A stretch of 64,000 nucleotides of DNA from Gammaproteobacteria bacterium (GTDB lineage Bacteria > Pseudomonadota > Gammaproteobacteria > Pseudomonadales > UBA5518): contig JADKDK010000007.1 in the NCBI GenBank assembly GCA_016718385.1, positions 469,295 to 533,294 of the forward strand, in the 5' to 3' direction. Positions 37,569 to 48,184 of this stretch are shown one piece after another. The stretch's first letter is position 1, and every line of letters begins with the position of its first letter. A program made the translations under genes and the position numbers. The notes beneath the pieces were generated by a model. That model did not search any database. It worked only from the letters and a program-made list of their open reading frames with translations, and was not told where the DNA came from.

Positions 37569-38703
37569 GGCGCGCACCGAGGCGCGTCGGGGGGCGCAAC
37601 TGCTGCTGCGTGCGCTTCGCGCACCCTGCGAACTCCCGACCCTTCCCCGCGAAGACTGGGAGTTGCTGCTCCGCGTGGCGCGCCGCACCCGCCTGCTGGG
37701 GCGTATTGAATCGGACCTAGCACAGGCCGGCCTGCTCGAGCACATTCCCGCGCAGGCCGCGAACCACCTGCGCGCCGCGCGCAACGTGGTGGTCCATCGC
37801 CAGACCCTGGTGGCCTGGGAGGTCAACCGCGTGCAGTGGGCGCTGCAGGCGCTGGATGTGCCGCTCGTGATCCTGAAAGGCGCGGCGTACGTGCTGGCGG
37901 GCCTGCCCGCGGCACGCGGACGCCTGTTCGCCGATCTGGACCTGCTGGTTCCCCTGGCGCAGATCGAGGCGGTCGAGCAGGCGCTCGTGGCGCACGGCTG
38001 GCTGCGGATGCAGATCGATCCCTACGATGACCGTTACTACCGCGTGTGGATGCACGAAATCCCGCCGCTGCGCCATCGCGAGCGCAAGACCGAGATCGAT
38101 CTGCACCACACGATCCTGCCGCGCACCAGCCGCCTGAAGCCCGATCCGGCGCTGCTGCTCGCGGCCGCACGGCCGCTGGAGGATCCGAGACTGCGCGTGC
38201 TTGCGCCGGCCGACATGGTGCTGCATTCGCTGGTGCACCTGTTCCTGGAAGGGGATCCGGTCGAGGGACTGCGCCTGCGTGATCTGGTGGATGTGCGCGA
38301 TCTGCTGGATCATTTCGGGCAGGAGCCAGGTTTCTGGGCGTCGCTTGTGCCGCGGGCGCGCGAGCTCGATCTGCAGCGGCCGCTGTATTACGGCCTGCGC
38401 TTTGCGCGGAGCATCCTGGGCGCTGACATTCCCGCGGCCGCCACATCGGGTGCCGAACACGGCGCCCCGACGGCACCGGTTCGCTGGCTGATGGATTGGC
38501 TGGTACCACTGGCAATGCTGCCAGAACACCCGGATTACCCGCGCCGAAGCGCCGCCGTGGCGCGCTGGCTGCTGTACGCGCGCTCCCACTGGCTGCGCAT
38601 GCCGCCGCTGATGCTGGTTCGGCACCTCGGCTACAAGGCGTGGCTGCGGTTGCGCGGAGTGCGCAAGGGAGTGGACCTCACGCAACTGGATCTCAAGCAG
38701 TAG
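37561..38703 (+). CDS. Uncharacterised nucleotidyltransferase (PF14907-like), HPr-rel-A operon
   Basis: 380 residues from ATG 37561, which overlaps the kinase stop. The core is a minimal nucleotidyltransferase: PLVILKGAAYVLAGLP, then RGRLFADLDLLVPLAQIE with the metal-binding D-x-D, then KTEIDLHHTILP with the third acidic residue. This is the PF14907 (NTP_transf_5) pattern, also seen in RiPP clusters. The alpha-helical C-terminus is family-typical. Last gene of the three-gene operon; its TAG stop (38701-38703) is supplied by a REP. The substrate is unknown; nucleotidylation of a peptide or sugar is inference. Confidence 0.8.
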   Translation: MPRARTEARRGAQLLLRALRAPCELPTLPREDWELLLRVARRTRLLGRIESDLAQAGLLEHIPAQAANHLRAARNVVVHRQTLVAWEVNRVQWALQALDVPLVILKGAAYVLAGLPAARGRLFADLDLLVPLAQIEAVEQALVAHGWLRMQIDPYDDRYYRVWMHEIPPLRHRERKTEIDLHHTILPRTSRLKPDPALLLAAARPLEDPRLRVLAPADMVLHSLVHLFLEGDPVEGLRLRDLVDVRDLLDHFGQEPGFWASLVPRARELDLQRPLYYGLRFARSILGADIPAAATSGAEHGAPTAPVRWLMDWLVPLAMLPEHPDYPRRSAAVARWLLYARSHWLRMPPLMLVRHLGYKAWLRLRGVRKGVDLTQLDLKQ

Positions 38704-38775
38704 GAGCGGGCCATGCCCGCGACTGATTTTACGACCGTTGCTGGCGGTCGGTCGCGGGCATGGCCCGCTCCTACG
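38700..38775. repeat. Inverted REP pair
   Basis: Direct copy 38700-38722, overlapping the stop codon of the nucleotidyltransferase gene, and inverted copy about 38752-38775, between two convergent genes. Confidence 0.88.
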
Positions 38776-38811
38776 GCATTTGCGCAGCTGTAACGGATTG
38801 ACCGTGCGAGT

Positions 38812-40158
<1,347 letters not shown>

Positions 40159-40168
40159 CAAACGCCGA

Positions 40169-40304
40169 TCGCGGGCATGGCCCGCTCCTACAAAGATGCC
40201 GCCATGCCCGCGACCACGCCATACCCCGCGACGCCCCATGTGTGTAGGAGCGGGCCATGCCCGCGACCGCGATGCCCCTGTAGGAGCGGGCCATGCCCGC
40301 GACC
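40169..40304. repeat. REP cluster upstream of prsK
   Basis: One inverted copy (40169-40191), a partial copy (40199-40216) and two direct copies (about 40245-40267 and 40281-40304) in the divergent tviB-prsK gap. The AT-rich TATAGTGCTAGTATT near 40336-40350 is the likeliest core promoter for prsK. Confidence 0.8.
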
Positions 40305-40390
40305 CGCAATATGCCGCGACCGAGCAGCGCCAAAGTATAGTGCTAGTATTCACGGGCAACCACGAAGGCAGCGCCCGCGATCAAAACCCC

Positions 40391-42454
40391 GTGAACGTCG
40401 GATTCTTCAGCTACCTCATCGCCTGCGCCGCCTACCTGGTGCTGACCACGCTGCTCCTGGTCTCGTGGCGCGGTCGCGCGCTGGGCTCGCTGGCCATAGC
40501 AGCCAGCTTCTGCACGGCACTGTGGTCCGGCGTCTCGGCCGCCTCGATCATCACGACCAGCTTCAATCCGGTGCTCCTGCTGCTCACGGAGCTCGCCCGT
40601 GACGCGGGCTGGTTCCTGTTCCTGTTCCGCACGCTCAGCGTGCGCGACGACAGCGACGCGCCGGTCGCACCGGTGCACTGGCTCATGCCGGTGGCGCTGG
40701 CCGTGTTCGCGGGCTGTGCCGGCGTACTGATCGCGCCGCTGTGGCTCGAGGCCGGCAGCGAGCTCGCCGGCGCACTGGTCGAGGCCGGCCTGGTGATCTG
40801 GGTGGTGATCTCGATCATCGGCCTGCTGCTGATCGAACAGATCTACCGCAACTGCAATCCGGACGAGCGCTGGGGGCTCAAGTTCCTGTGCATCGGGCTC
40901 GGGGCGGTGTTCGCCTACGACTTCTACATGTACGCGGACGCGTTGCTGTTCAAGCAGCTCGACCTGGGGTTGTGGAGCGCGCGCGGCATCGTGAACGCCA
41001 TCGCGGCGCCGCTGATCGCAATCTCCATCGCCCGCAACCCGAAGTTCAACATCGGCATCCACGTCTCGCGCGACGTGGTGCTGCACTCGGTCACGGTGTT
41101 CGGGGCGGGCAGCTACCTGCTGCTGATGGCCACGGTGGGCTACTTCATCCGCTTCTACGGCGGCAGCTGGGGCGGCGTGCTGCAGATCGCCTTCCTGTTC
41201 GGCACCGGCCTGCTGCTGGTGGTGCTGCTGTTCTCGGACAAGATCCGCCGCCGCCTGCGCGTGTTCCTGAACAAGCACTTCTTCAGCTACAAGTACAACT
41301 ACCGCGAGGAATGGCTGAAGTTCACCCAGGCGCTGGCCGAGACCACCGAGGAAGTGCCCGAGCGCGTGGTGCGTGCGGTGGCGACCCTGGTCAGCAGCCC
41401 GGGCGGGATGCTGTGGGAATTCTCGGCGCTCGGGCACGCACGCCTGCTGACGCGCTGGAACATGCCGGAGCCGGAACCGGGTCAGCCCGTGGACCTGGAA
41501 TCGCTGGCGCACTTCCTGGAAAGCTCCGGTTGGGTCATCGACCTCGAGGAATACGCGCGCAGCCCCGCGCTCTACGAAGGGCTGGTGCTGCCCGACTGGT
41601 GCCGCCGGCTGCCCGGCGCCTGGCTGCTGGTGCCGCTGCTGTTCCGCGCGCGCGCCATCGGCTGCGTGCTGCTCGCGCGCTCCGACGTGCACGGCGCGAT
41701 CAACTGGGAAGACCGCGACCTGCTCAAGACCGCGGGCCTGCAGGCCGCCGGGCAGCTGGCGCAGTACCAGTCCGACCGCGCCCTGGTGCAGGCGCAGCAG
41801 TTCGAAGCCTTCAACCGGCTCTCGGCCTACGTGGTGCATGACCTGAAGAACATCCTGGCGCAGCAGTCGCTGATCGTCTCCAACGCCGAGAAGCACAAGC
41901 ACAAGCCGGAATTCGTCGACGACGTCATCGACACCGTGCGCAACTCCGTGGCGCGCATGACGCGCCTGATGGAGCAGATGCGCAGCGGCTCGCGCGGCGG
42001 CCCGACGCAGAGCGTGGGCCTGCAGGCCGTGCTGGCGACCGCGGTGGCGCGCCGCGCGCACCAGCAGCCGGTGCCGGAGCTGGAAGCCGCCGACGAGGGC
42101 CTGGTGGTGCAGGCCGACCGCGAGGGGCTGGCCACCGTGTTCGGCCACCTGCTGCAGAACGCGCAGGAAGCCACCGACAAGACGGGTCGCATCACGGTGC
42201 GTCTCGCGCGCGAGGACGGCTGGGCCGTGGTCGAGATCGAGGATACCGGCTGCGGCATGGATGCCGATTTCATCCGCGAGCGCCTGTTCAAGCCCTTCGA
42301 TTCCACCAAGGGCCTGACCGGCATGGGCATCGGCGCCTACGAGAGCCGCGAGTTCATTCGTGCGCTGGGTGGCGAAATTCGCGTGAACAGCACGCCCGGG
42401 ACCGGCTCGATCTTCCGGGTGCTGCTACCCTGTCATGACGCGCAGGGCGCGTAG
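40391..42454 (+). CDS. prsK: PEP-CTERM/XrtA system histidine kinase PrsK
   Basis: 687 residues. The N-terminal half has about eight membrane helices (GFFSYLIACAAYLVLTTLLLV onward), followed by a GAF-like domain (about 330-470), then an H-box VHDLKNILAQQSLI and an ATPase domain with HLLQNAQEA (N-box), EDTGCGMD (G1) and KGLTGMGIG (G2). This matches PrsK, the sensor kinase of exosortase A genomes. GTG start 40391 (VNVGFFSYL); the longer open frame is REP read-through. It lies 24 bases before prsR, its partner regulator. Signal sensed is unknown. Confidence 0.93.
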   Translation: MNVGFFSYLIACAAYLVLTTLLLVSWRGRALGSLAIAASFCTALWSGVSAASIITTSFNPVLLLLTELARDAGWFLFLFRTLSVRDDSDAPVAPVHWLMPVALAVFAGCAGVLIAPLWLEAGSELAGALVEAGLVIWVVISIIGLLLIEQIYRNCNPDERWGLKFLCIGLGAVFAYDFYMYADALLFKQLDLGLWSARGIVNAIAAPLIAISIARNPKFNIGIHVSRDVVLHSVTVFGAGSYLLLMATVGYFIRFYGGSWGGVLQIAFLFGTGLLLVVLLFSDKIRRRLRVFLNKHFFSYKYNYREEWLKFTQALAETTEEVPERVVRAVATLVSSPGGMLWEFSALGHARLLTRWNMPEPEPGQPVDLESLAHFLESSGWVIDLEEYARSPALYEGLVLPDWCRRLPGAWLLVPLLFRARAIGCVLLARSDVHGAINWEDRDLLKTAGLQAAGQLAQYQSDRALVQAQQFEAFNRLSAYVVHDLKNILAQQSLIVSNAEKHKHKPEFVDDVIDTVRNSVARMTRLMEQMRSGSRGGPTQSVGLQAVLATAVARRAHQQPVPELEAADEGLVVQADREGLATVFGHLLQNAQEATDKTGRITVRLAREDGWAVVEIEDTGCGMDADFIRERLFKPFDSTKGLTGMGIGAYESREFIRALGGEIRVNSTPGTGSIFRVLLPCHDAQGA

Positions 42455-42478
42455 ACCGACAGTCGCGGGAGAGAGTGC

Positions 42479-43831
42479 GTGCAGGATTCCGAAAAACATC
42501 TGCTGATCGTCGAGGACGACGAGGGGCTGCAGCGCCAGTTGCGCTGGTGTTTCGACGGTTACGCGGTGGCGGTGGCGGGGGATCGCAAGGACGCCATCGC
42601 GCGCGTGCGCCGCCACCAGCCCGGCGTGGTGCTGCTCGACCTGGGGCTGCCGCCCGACCCCGGCGGCGTGACCGAGGGGCTGGCGACCCTGCAGGAAATC
42701 CAGGGCCTCTCGCCCGAGACCAAGGTGATCATCGTCACCGGCGACAACGAGCGCGCCAACGCGGTCAGGGCCATCGCCCTCGGCGCCTATGACTTCTACC
42801 AGAAGCCGGTGGAGCCCGAAGTTCTCACGCTGATGGTCGACCGTGCCTACCGGCTCCATGAGCTCGAGCTCGAGAACCGCCGTCTGCAGCAGGCACACGC
42901 CAGCGAGCCGATGAACGGCATCATCGCCACCAGCCCGCAGATGCTGAAGGTCTGCCGCACCATCGAGAAGGTGGCACCGTCGGACGTCACCGTGCTGCTG
43001 CTCGGCGCCAGCGGCACCGGCAAGGAGCGCGTGGCGCAAGCGCTGCACGAGCGCAGCCCCCGCGCCAAGCAGCGCATGGTGGCCATCAACTGCGCCGCGA
43101 TTCCCGAGAACCTGCTCGAGAGCGAGCTCTTCGGCTACGAGAAGGGCGCCTTCACCGGCGCGGTCAAGCAGACCCAGGGCAAGATCGAGTACGCCAACGG
43201 CGGCACCCTGTTCCTGGACGAGATCGGCGACCTGCCGCTGGCGCTGCAGTCCAAGCTGCTGCGCTTCCTGCAGGAGCGCGTGATCGAGCGCGTCGGCGGG
43301 CGCGAGGAAATCCCGATCAACGTGCGCATCATCTGCGCCACGCACCAGGACCTGCAGGGCAAGATCGCCGACGGCAGCTTCCGCGAGGACCTGTACTACC
43401 GCATCAGCGAGATCACGATCAAGATCCCGGCGGTGAAGGATCGCGACGGCGACGCGCTGGTGCTGGCCAAGTCCTTCCTGAACCGCTTCTGCCAGGAGCA
43501 GGGCCGCACGATCCGCGGCTTCGACAGGGACGCCACCGCCGCCATCGAGACCCACGCCTGGCCCGGCAATGTGCGCGAGATCGAAAGCCGCGTGAAGCGC
43601 GCCATCATCATGGCCGACGGCACCTACATCACGCCCGATGACCTCGAGCTCGACGTCGTCGAGACCGAATCGACGCCGCTGAACCTCAAGCAGGTGCGCG
43701 AGGAAGCCGAACTGCGCGCCATCCAGCGCGCCCTGGTCAGCGCCGATGACAACATCTCCGAAGCCGCCAAGCTGCTCGGCGTGACCCGCCCGACCCTCTA
43801 CAGCCTCGTCGAAAAATACAACCTGAAATAA
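42479..43831 (+). CDS. prsR: PEP-CTERM-box sigma-54-dependent response regulator PrsR
   Basis: 450 residues, GTG start. Receiver domain (1-120; LLIVEDDEG, LLDLGLPPDP phospho-acceptor Asp, TGDNERANAV), AAA+ domain with Walker A GASGTGKE, the GAFTGA loop that contacts sigma-54, Walker B GTLFLDEIGDL and R-fingers (REDLYYRI), and a Fis-type helix-turn-helix at the C-terminus (ISEAAKLLGVTRPTLYSLV). Activator of PEP-CTERM/EPS genes. The -24/-12 promoters at 8333, 32118 and 45721 are natural targets within this window. Confidence 0.95.
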   Translation: MQDSEKHLLIVEDDEGLQRQLRWCFDGYAVAVAGDRKDAIARVRRHQPGVVLLDLGLPPDPGGVTEGLATLQEIQGLSPETKVIIVTGDNERANAVRAIALGAYDFYQKPVEPEVLTLMVDRAYRLHELELENRRLQQAHASEPMNGIIATSPQMLKVCRTIEKVAPSDVTVLLLGASGTGKERVAQALHERSPRAKQRMVAINCAAIPENLLESELFGYEKGAFTGAVKQTQGKIEYANGGTLFLDEIGDLPLALQSKLLRFLQERVIERVGGREEIPINVRIICATHQDLQGKIADGSFREDLYYRISEITIKIPAVKDRDGDALVLAKSFLNRFCQEQGRTIRGFDRDATAAIETHAWPGNVREIESRVKRAIIMADGTYITPDDLELDVVETESTPLNLKQVREEAELRAIQRALVSADDNISEAAKLLGVTRPTLYSLVEKYNLK

Positions 43832-43846
43832 CGCTGGTTATCGGGT

Positions 43847-44018
43847 GCAGGAGCGGCCCACGGCCGCGATATCGCGCGCATGGCGCGCTCCTACAAGGAG
43901 ACGATCGCCGTATGCGCTTTGTGTAGGAGCGGCCCATGGCCGCGATATCGCGCGCATGGCGCGCTCCTACAACGATTACCGTATGCGCTTTGTGTAGGAG
44001 CGGGCCATGCCCGCGACC
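43847..44018. repeat. Variant REP array
   Basis: Three direct REPs and two inverted ones. The first two direct copies have the changed core GCGGCCCATGGCCGC and the inverted copies read GCGCGCATGGCGCGC, so each stem has compensating changes. Around 43906-43993 a ~70-base segment (TATGCGCTTTGTGTAGGAG...) is tandemly duplicated. Lies between the convergent prsR and sugar-transferase genes. Confidence 0.8.
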
Positions 44019-44030
44019 GAACCTGATCCC

Positions 44031-45437
44031 TCACCGCCCCTTCCCGAACAACACCACCTCCACCGTCTGCACCAGGATGTTCAGGTCCAGCAGGAAGCTG
44101 CGGTGCTTCACGTAGTAGAGGTCGTACTTCAGCTTCTCCAGCGCGTCCTCTTCCGATGCGCCATAGGGGTACTTCAGCTGCGCCCATCCCGTGAGCCCCG
44201 GCTTCACGTTGTGGCGCTGGTTGTAGTAGGGGATCTTCATGATCAGGTCCTTCACGAACTCGGGGCGCTCGGGCCGCGGACCCACGAAGCCCATGTCGCC
44301 GCGCAGCACGTTCCACAGCTGCGGCAGCTCGTCCACGCGGTACTTGCGCAGCAGCTTGCCGGTGCGGGTCACGCGCGGGTCGTCCTTGGTGGCCCAGACC
44401 GCGCCATATTTCTCGGCGTCCAGGCGCATGCTGCGGAACTTGATCACCGGGAACACCCGGCCGTCCAGCCCGACGCGCTCCTGGAAGAACAGGGTGGGCG
44501 CCCTGATGCCATCCTCGATCTTGATGGCCAGCCAGGCGATCAGCATCAGCGGCCAGGCAACGAGCAGCAGCGCCAGCGAAAGCACTGCGTTGAACGACCA
44601 GTCCAGGGCATTGCGCAGGTCGTTGGTCGAGGAAAAGCCGTTCGAATAGATCACCCAGCTCGGATACACCAGGTTCACCGCCACCTGCCCCGTCTCGCGC
44701 TCGATGAAGTCGAGGATCTCGATGATGTTCGTGCCGCGGATCTTGCAGTCGAACAGCAGGTCGAGCGGCAGGTTGTTGCGCCGTTCGTCGCAGGCCACGA
44801 TCAGCTCGTCGATGTCGTGCTCGGCGATGTAATCGGCCAGGCGCTGGCCTTCCAGCGTCAGCTTCTTCTCCTTCTGGATGCCGGTCGGGGAATCGCCGCG
44901 CATCACCACGAAGCCGTGCAGATCGAAGCGCTGGCGGTCCACGCGCCGCTTCATGCGCCGCTCGATGATCGAGGCGCGCTCCCCGGCGCCCAGCACCAGC
45001 ACGCTGATCTTCTTCTGCGCCAGGAACTCGAACTCGAAATCGACGTAGCGGATCAGGCTGACGATGGCGACGCCCAGGGCGACCGCAAGCAGGGATGTTT
45101 CCACCCGGATGCCGTAGCTATCGATTCCCAAGGTCACGATTGTCAGCACAAAGCCGCTCATTGCGACGGCGATAACGATGCGGCGAAAAATCGCGCGGTA
45201 AGGCTCCCGCAGCTTGGGGTTGTACAAGCCCAGCGAAAGCGAAAAGAGCAGCGCGGTGAGCGCGAAGAGAATCGCGTAGATCACCAGGGTGTTCGTGGCG
45301 GCAACCGGCACGTCGGTCCACCGGAACCGCCGCTCCAGTTGCATGGCGAGCAGGAAGGATCCCGTGAGCACGAAGAATTCGATGACCATCAGGACTTTCA
45401 TCCCGGCCGAGTAGTCGCGGAATCTGTTGTTGGACAT
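44031..45437 (-). CDS. XrtA/PEP-CTERM system initiating sugar transferase (TIGR03013 type)
   Basis: 468 residues. Several N-terminal membrane helices (MKVLMVIEFFVLTGSFLLAM onward), a Rossmann-like middle (ISVLVLGAGERASIIERR) and a C-terminal bacterial sugar-transferase domain: FQERVGLDGRVFPVIKFRSM, DELPQLWNVLRGDM, FVGPRPERPEFV and GLTGWAQL. It transfers a sugar-1-phosphate from a UDP-sugar to undecaprenyl phosphate, the first step of EPS repeat assembly. The N-terminus fits the PEP-CTERM-associated family. It diverges from the export operon at 45858 across a 420-base control region. Confidence 0.92.
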   Translation of the reverse strand: MSNNRFRDYSAGMKVLMVIEFFVLTGSFLLAMQLERRFRWTDVPVAATNTLVIYAILFALTALLFSLSLGLYNPKLREPYRAIFRRIVIAVAMSGFVLTIVTLGIDSYGIRVETSLLAVALGVAIVSLIRYVDFEFEFLAQKKISVLVLGAGERASIIERRMKRRVDRQRFDLHGFVVMRGDSPTGIQKEKKLTLEGQRLADYIAEHDIDELIVACDERRNNLPLDLLFDCKIRGTNIIEILDFIERETGQVAVNLVYPSWVIYSNGFSSTNDLRNALDWSFNAVLSLALLLVAWPLMLIAWLAIKIEDGIRAPTLFFQERVGLDGRVFPVIKFRSMRLDAEKYGAVWATKDDPRVTRTGKLLRKYRVDELPQLWNVLRGDMGFVGPRPERPEFVKDLIMKIPYYNQRHNVKPGLTGWAQLKYPYGASEEDALEKLKYDLYYVKHRSFLLDLNILVQTVEVVLFGKGR

Positions 45438-45539
45438 GGTGCTCTTGGTATCGAAACGCTGCGCCGCAGTCTATATGAACGTTGACCTAGCCTAGCAGCC
45501 CGGACTTGCTGCTGCCATTGCCCAACGGCGGATGCCCCC

Positions 45540-45663
45540 GTAGGAGCGGGCCATGCCCGCGACCCCCACCATGCCCGCGACCAAATTCGGCCACATTTGA
45601 CGATATCCGACCATATTGGCGCCTATTCAGCGCCAATTTGTCGCGGGCATGGCCCGCTCCTAC
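45540..45663. repeat. REP copies in the EPS control region
   Basis: A direct copy (45540-45562), a partial copy (45571-45580) and an inverted copy (45640-45663) on either side of an AT-richer stretch. The 420-base gap 45438-45857 holds these, a dyad and a sigma-54 promoter; no gene seen. Confidence 0.82.
45615..45637. promoter_or_regulatory. Inverted repeat, candidate enhancer site
   Basis: ATTGGCGC (45615-45622), seven bases, GCGCCAAT (45630-45637): a perfect 8-bp dyad about 96 bases upstream of the -24/-12 promoter at 45721. It differs from the TGTCGAA-type dyad, so whether PrsR binds it is open. Confidence 0.45.
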
Positions 45664-45720
45664 GCCGGAAAGGGCCTCGTCCCACAAAGGCTATCAGTTC
45701 TAGTGCCAACCCATGGCCCG

Positions 45721-45736
45721 TGGTCTACACTTTGCC
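45721..45736 (+). promoter_or_regulatory. Sigma-54 (-24/-12) promoter of the export operon
   Basis: TGGTCT-ACACT-TTGCC: TGG with GG at 45722-45723, ten bases, GC at 45734-45735 and a TTGC -12 core. It lies 120 bases before the polysaccharide export gene. Together with the upstream regulator gene prsR it suggests PrsR-dependent expression. Confidence 0.6.
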
Positions 45737-45857
45737 GGCAGTAGCAGAGGCCGGGCCAACAGCCGGGACCACGTTGTGCGCGCCGCTTGGCGGGCCGCCA
45801 ATGATGCCCCGCGATGGTGCCAGCGCCACCTTGGTGCTTCGATAAGGGAGAATGCAA

Positions 45858-46497
45858 GTGATTGATTTCAAATGTCTCATTCGTCGGATGAGCGCCATGG
45901 CGGCGGCCGCTTCGGTGGTGCTCGCGGTCACGGGCTGCGGCTCGAATCCCAATATGAACCTGTCGCCCCGAGCAGCAGGCGGCAACGCCCGACTACGAAT
46001 ACCTGATCGGCCCTGGTGACACCATGGAAGTCTTCGTCTGGGGCAACCCGGACCTCAGCACCAACGTGGTCGTCAAGCCCGACGGCAAGATCACCACGCG
46101 CCTGGTCGAGAACATCGAGGCCAGCGGCAAGACCGCCTCGCAACTCGCCCGCGACATCGAGAAGGCCTACGGGCAGTACGTCAAGAGCGCGGTGGTGAGC
46201 GTCATCGTGAACAACTTCGTCGGCGTGCCCTTCCAGCAGGTGCGCGTGGTCGGTGAGGCGCAGCAGCCGCTCAAGGTCCCCTACCGCAAGCACATGACGG
46301 CGCTGGACGCGATGATCGAGGTGGGCGGGCTGACCGATTTTGCATCGGGCAACAGGACCGTGCTGATTCGCAATTTCGAGGGCAAGCGTGAAGTCCTGGA
46401 GCTTCGCCTCGACGATCTGCTGAAGGATGGCGACATCAGCGCCAATGTGCCGATGTATCCGGGGGACATCATCATCATCCCGGAATCCTGGTTCTGA
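45858..46497 (+). CDS. XrtA-system polysaccharide export lipoprotein (Wza/EpsE-like), one frameshift
   Basis: About 212 residues when one indel is bridged. The signal peptide with lipobox (VVLAVTGCGSNP) makes it an outer-membrane lipoprotein. The body has the Poly_export domain (YEYLIGPGDTMEVFVWGNPDLS, then VVVKPDGKITTRLV) and SLBB-like repeats (VVGEAQQPLKVPYR). The frame breaks near 45965, where one C too many in CCCC separates the signal part from PEQQAATPDYEYLIGPGD. AAGGGAG lies at good distance from GTG 45858; ATG 45852 is the alternative. Forms the outer-membrane channel for EPS. Confidence 0.85.
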
Positions 46498-46598
46498 TCG
46501 AATGAGCCGGGCCACGCGGGCCGTGGTCGCCACGGTCTCCCTGGCGACCACAAGACGAGAGACCGCGCACCGTCAGCCCCTGGAACGTGAACTGATTT

Positions 46599-48138
46599 AT
46601 GCAGCAGTTGTTGGCGCAGATTTACGGATACCTGCTCGGGGTCTGGCGATTCCGCTGGCTCGTGCTGTTCGTCGCGTGGGGCATCGCGCTCGCGGGGTGG
46701 GGTTTCATTGCCCAGATGCCGGACAAGTACCGGGCCTCGGCGCGAATACACGTGGATACCAACAGCGTACTGCGCCCGTTGCTGCAGGGCCTTGCGATCC
46801 AGCCCAACACCGACCAGCGCGTGGCATTGATGAGCAAGACCATGCTCACCAGGCCCAACCTCGAAAAGCTGATGCGGATGGCGGATCTCGACATCAAGGT
46901 GACCACGGACGCGCAGAAGGACGCCCTGATCGACTCGCTGGCCAGCACGATCAAGCTCGCGGGCGATCGCGCCAACCCGTCGCTCTATGCCGTTTCCTAC
47001 GTGCACGGTGACCCGGCAGTGGCCAAGCGGGTCGTGCAATCGCTCATCACCGTGTTCGTCGAAGGCGCGCTGGGCGGCAGCCGCCAGGACAGTTCCGGCG
47101 CGCAGTCCTTCCTGGACCAGCAGATCTCGGATTACGAGAAGCGCCTGGCGGAGGCCGAAGGGCGCCTCGCCGAGTTCAAGCAGCGCTATGCGGGCATCCT
47201 GCCGGGCGAATCCGGTGGCTATTTCGCGCGCCTGGCCACGGCGAGGGAACAATTGGGCAATGCGAAACTGCAACTCCGGGAAATGGAGAATCGGCGCGCT
47301 GACCTGCAGCGCCAACTGCAGAACCCGGACGATCCGATGTTCATGTCGGATTGGGGCAGCGATCTCAGTTCGCCACTCGATATGCGCATCCAGGCATTGA
47401 CCGCGAAACTCGACGACCTGCTGACCAAGTACACCGAAATGCACCCGGAAGTGGTGCAGATCCGCAAGATGATCGCCGAACTCGAGCGGAGAAGCAGACG
47501 GCGCTCGAGGCCGCCATGGCCAGGGGGCCGATGGATTCCCCCGGACTGGCGGAGAATCCGGTTTATCAGCAGATGCGCTCCCTGCTGTCCGAAGCCGATG
47601 CCTCGGTTGCCGAGTTCAGGGTGCGCGTGCAGGAGCATGAACAGCGCGTCAAGGACCTGGAAGAAAAGGTCAACAGCATCCCGGTGATCGAGGCCGAGCT
47701 GACACAGCTCAACCGCGATTACGACGTCATCCGTGGGCAGCATTCTACCTTGCTGCAGCGGCGAGAATCCGCGCGGATTTCGGAGGACGTGGAGCAGAGC
47801 GCCGGGGACGTGGTGTTTCGCGTGATCGATCCCCCCTTCGTGCCGCAGACGCCAGACGAGCCCAACAAGCTGCTGCTCAATTCAGGCGTTCTCGTCATCG
47901 CGATCGGCGGGGCATTGGCCATCGGGCTGCTGATGTCGCTGCTGCAGCCCGGTGGTCGTGGACCGGCGCTCGCTGGGCGAACTGGTCGGCTTGCCGGTGC
48001 TCGGTGCGGTCACGCAGATCCGCAGCGGCGCAACAACGCACGGCCTTCATCAACAGGCTGATGCTCGCGGTCGCGTCGGTGGCGCTGCTCGTGGTGTTCG
48101 GCGGAATAAATGTGGCCCAGCAGATGCTGTTGATATGA
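46599..48138 (+). CDS. XrtA-system polysaccharide chain-length determinant (Wzc/GumC N-half), three frameshifts
   Basis: About 512 residues when repaired. Wzz domain at the N-terminus (YLLGVWRFRWLVLFVAWGIAL membrane helix, then DKYRASARIHVDTNSVL), long periplasmic coiled coil (LDQQISDYEKRLAEAEGRLAEFK; EVVQIRKMIAELE), the GNVR-like end RVIDPPFVPQTPDEPNK and a second membrane helix (VLVIAIGGALAIGLLM), with a third hydrophobic stretch (LAVASVALLVVFGGINVA) at the end. Indels lie near 47488, 47951 and 48020, each one base. Controls EPS chain length with the autokinase downstream. Confidence 0.82.
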
Positions 48139-48184
48139 CGGGTATTGGCGGCATCAAAACCGACGCGAAGGGCGCAGGACCGAT

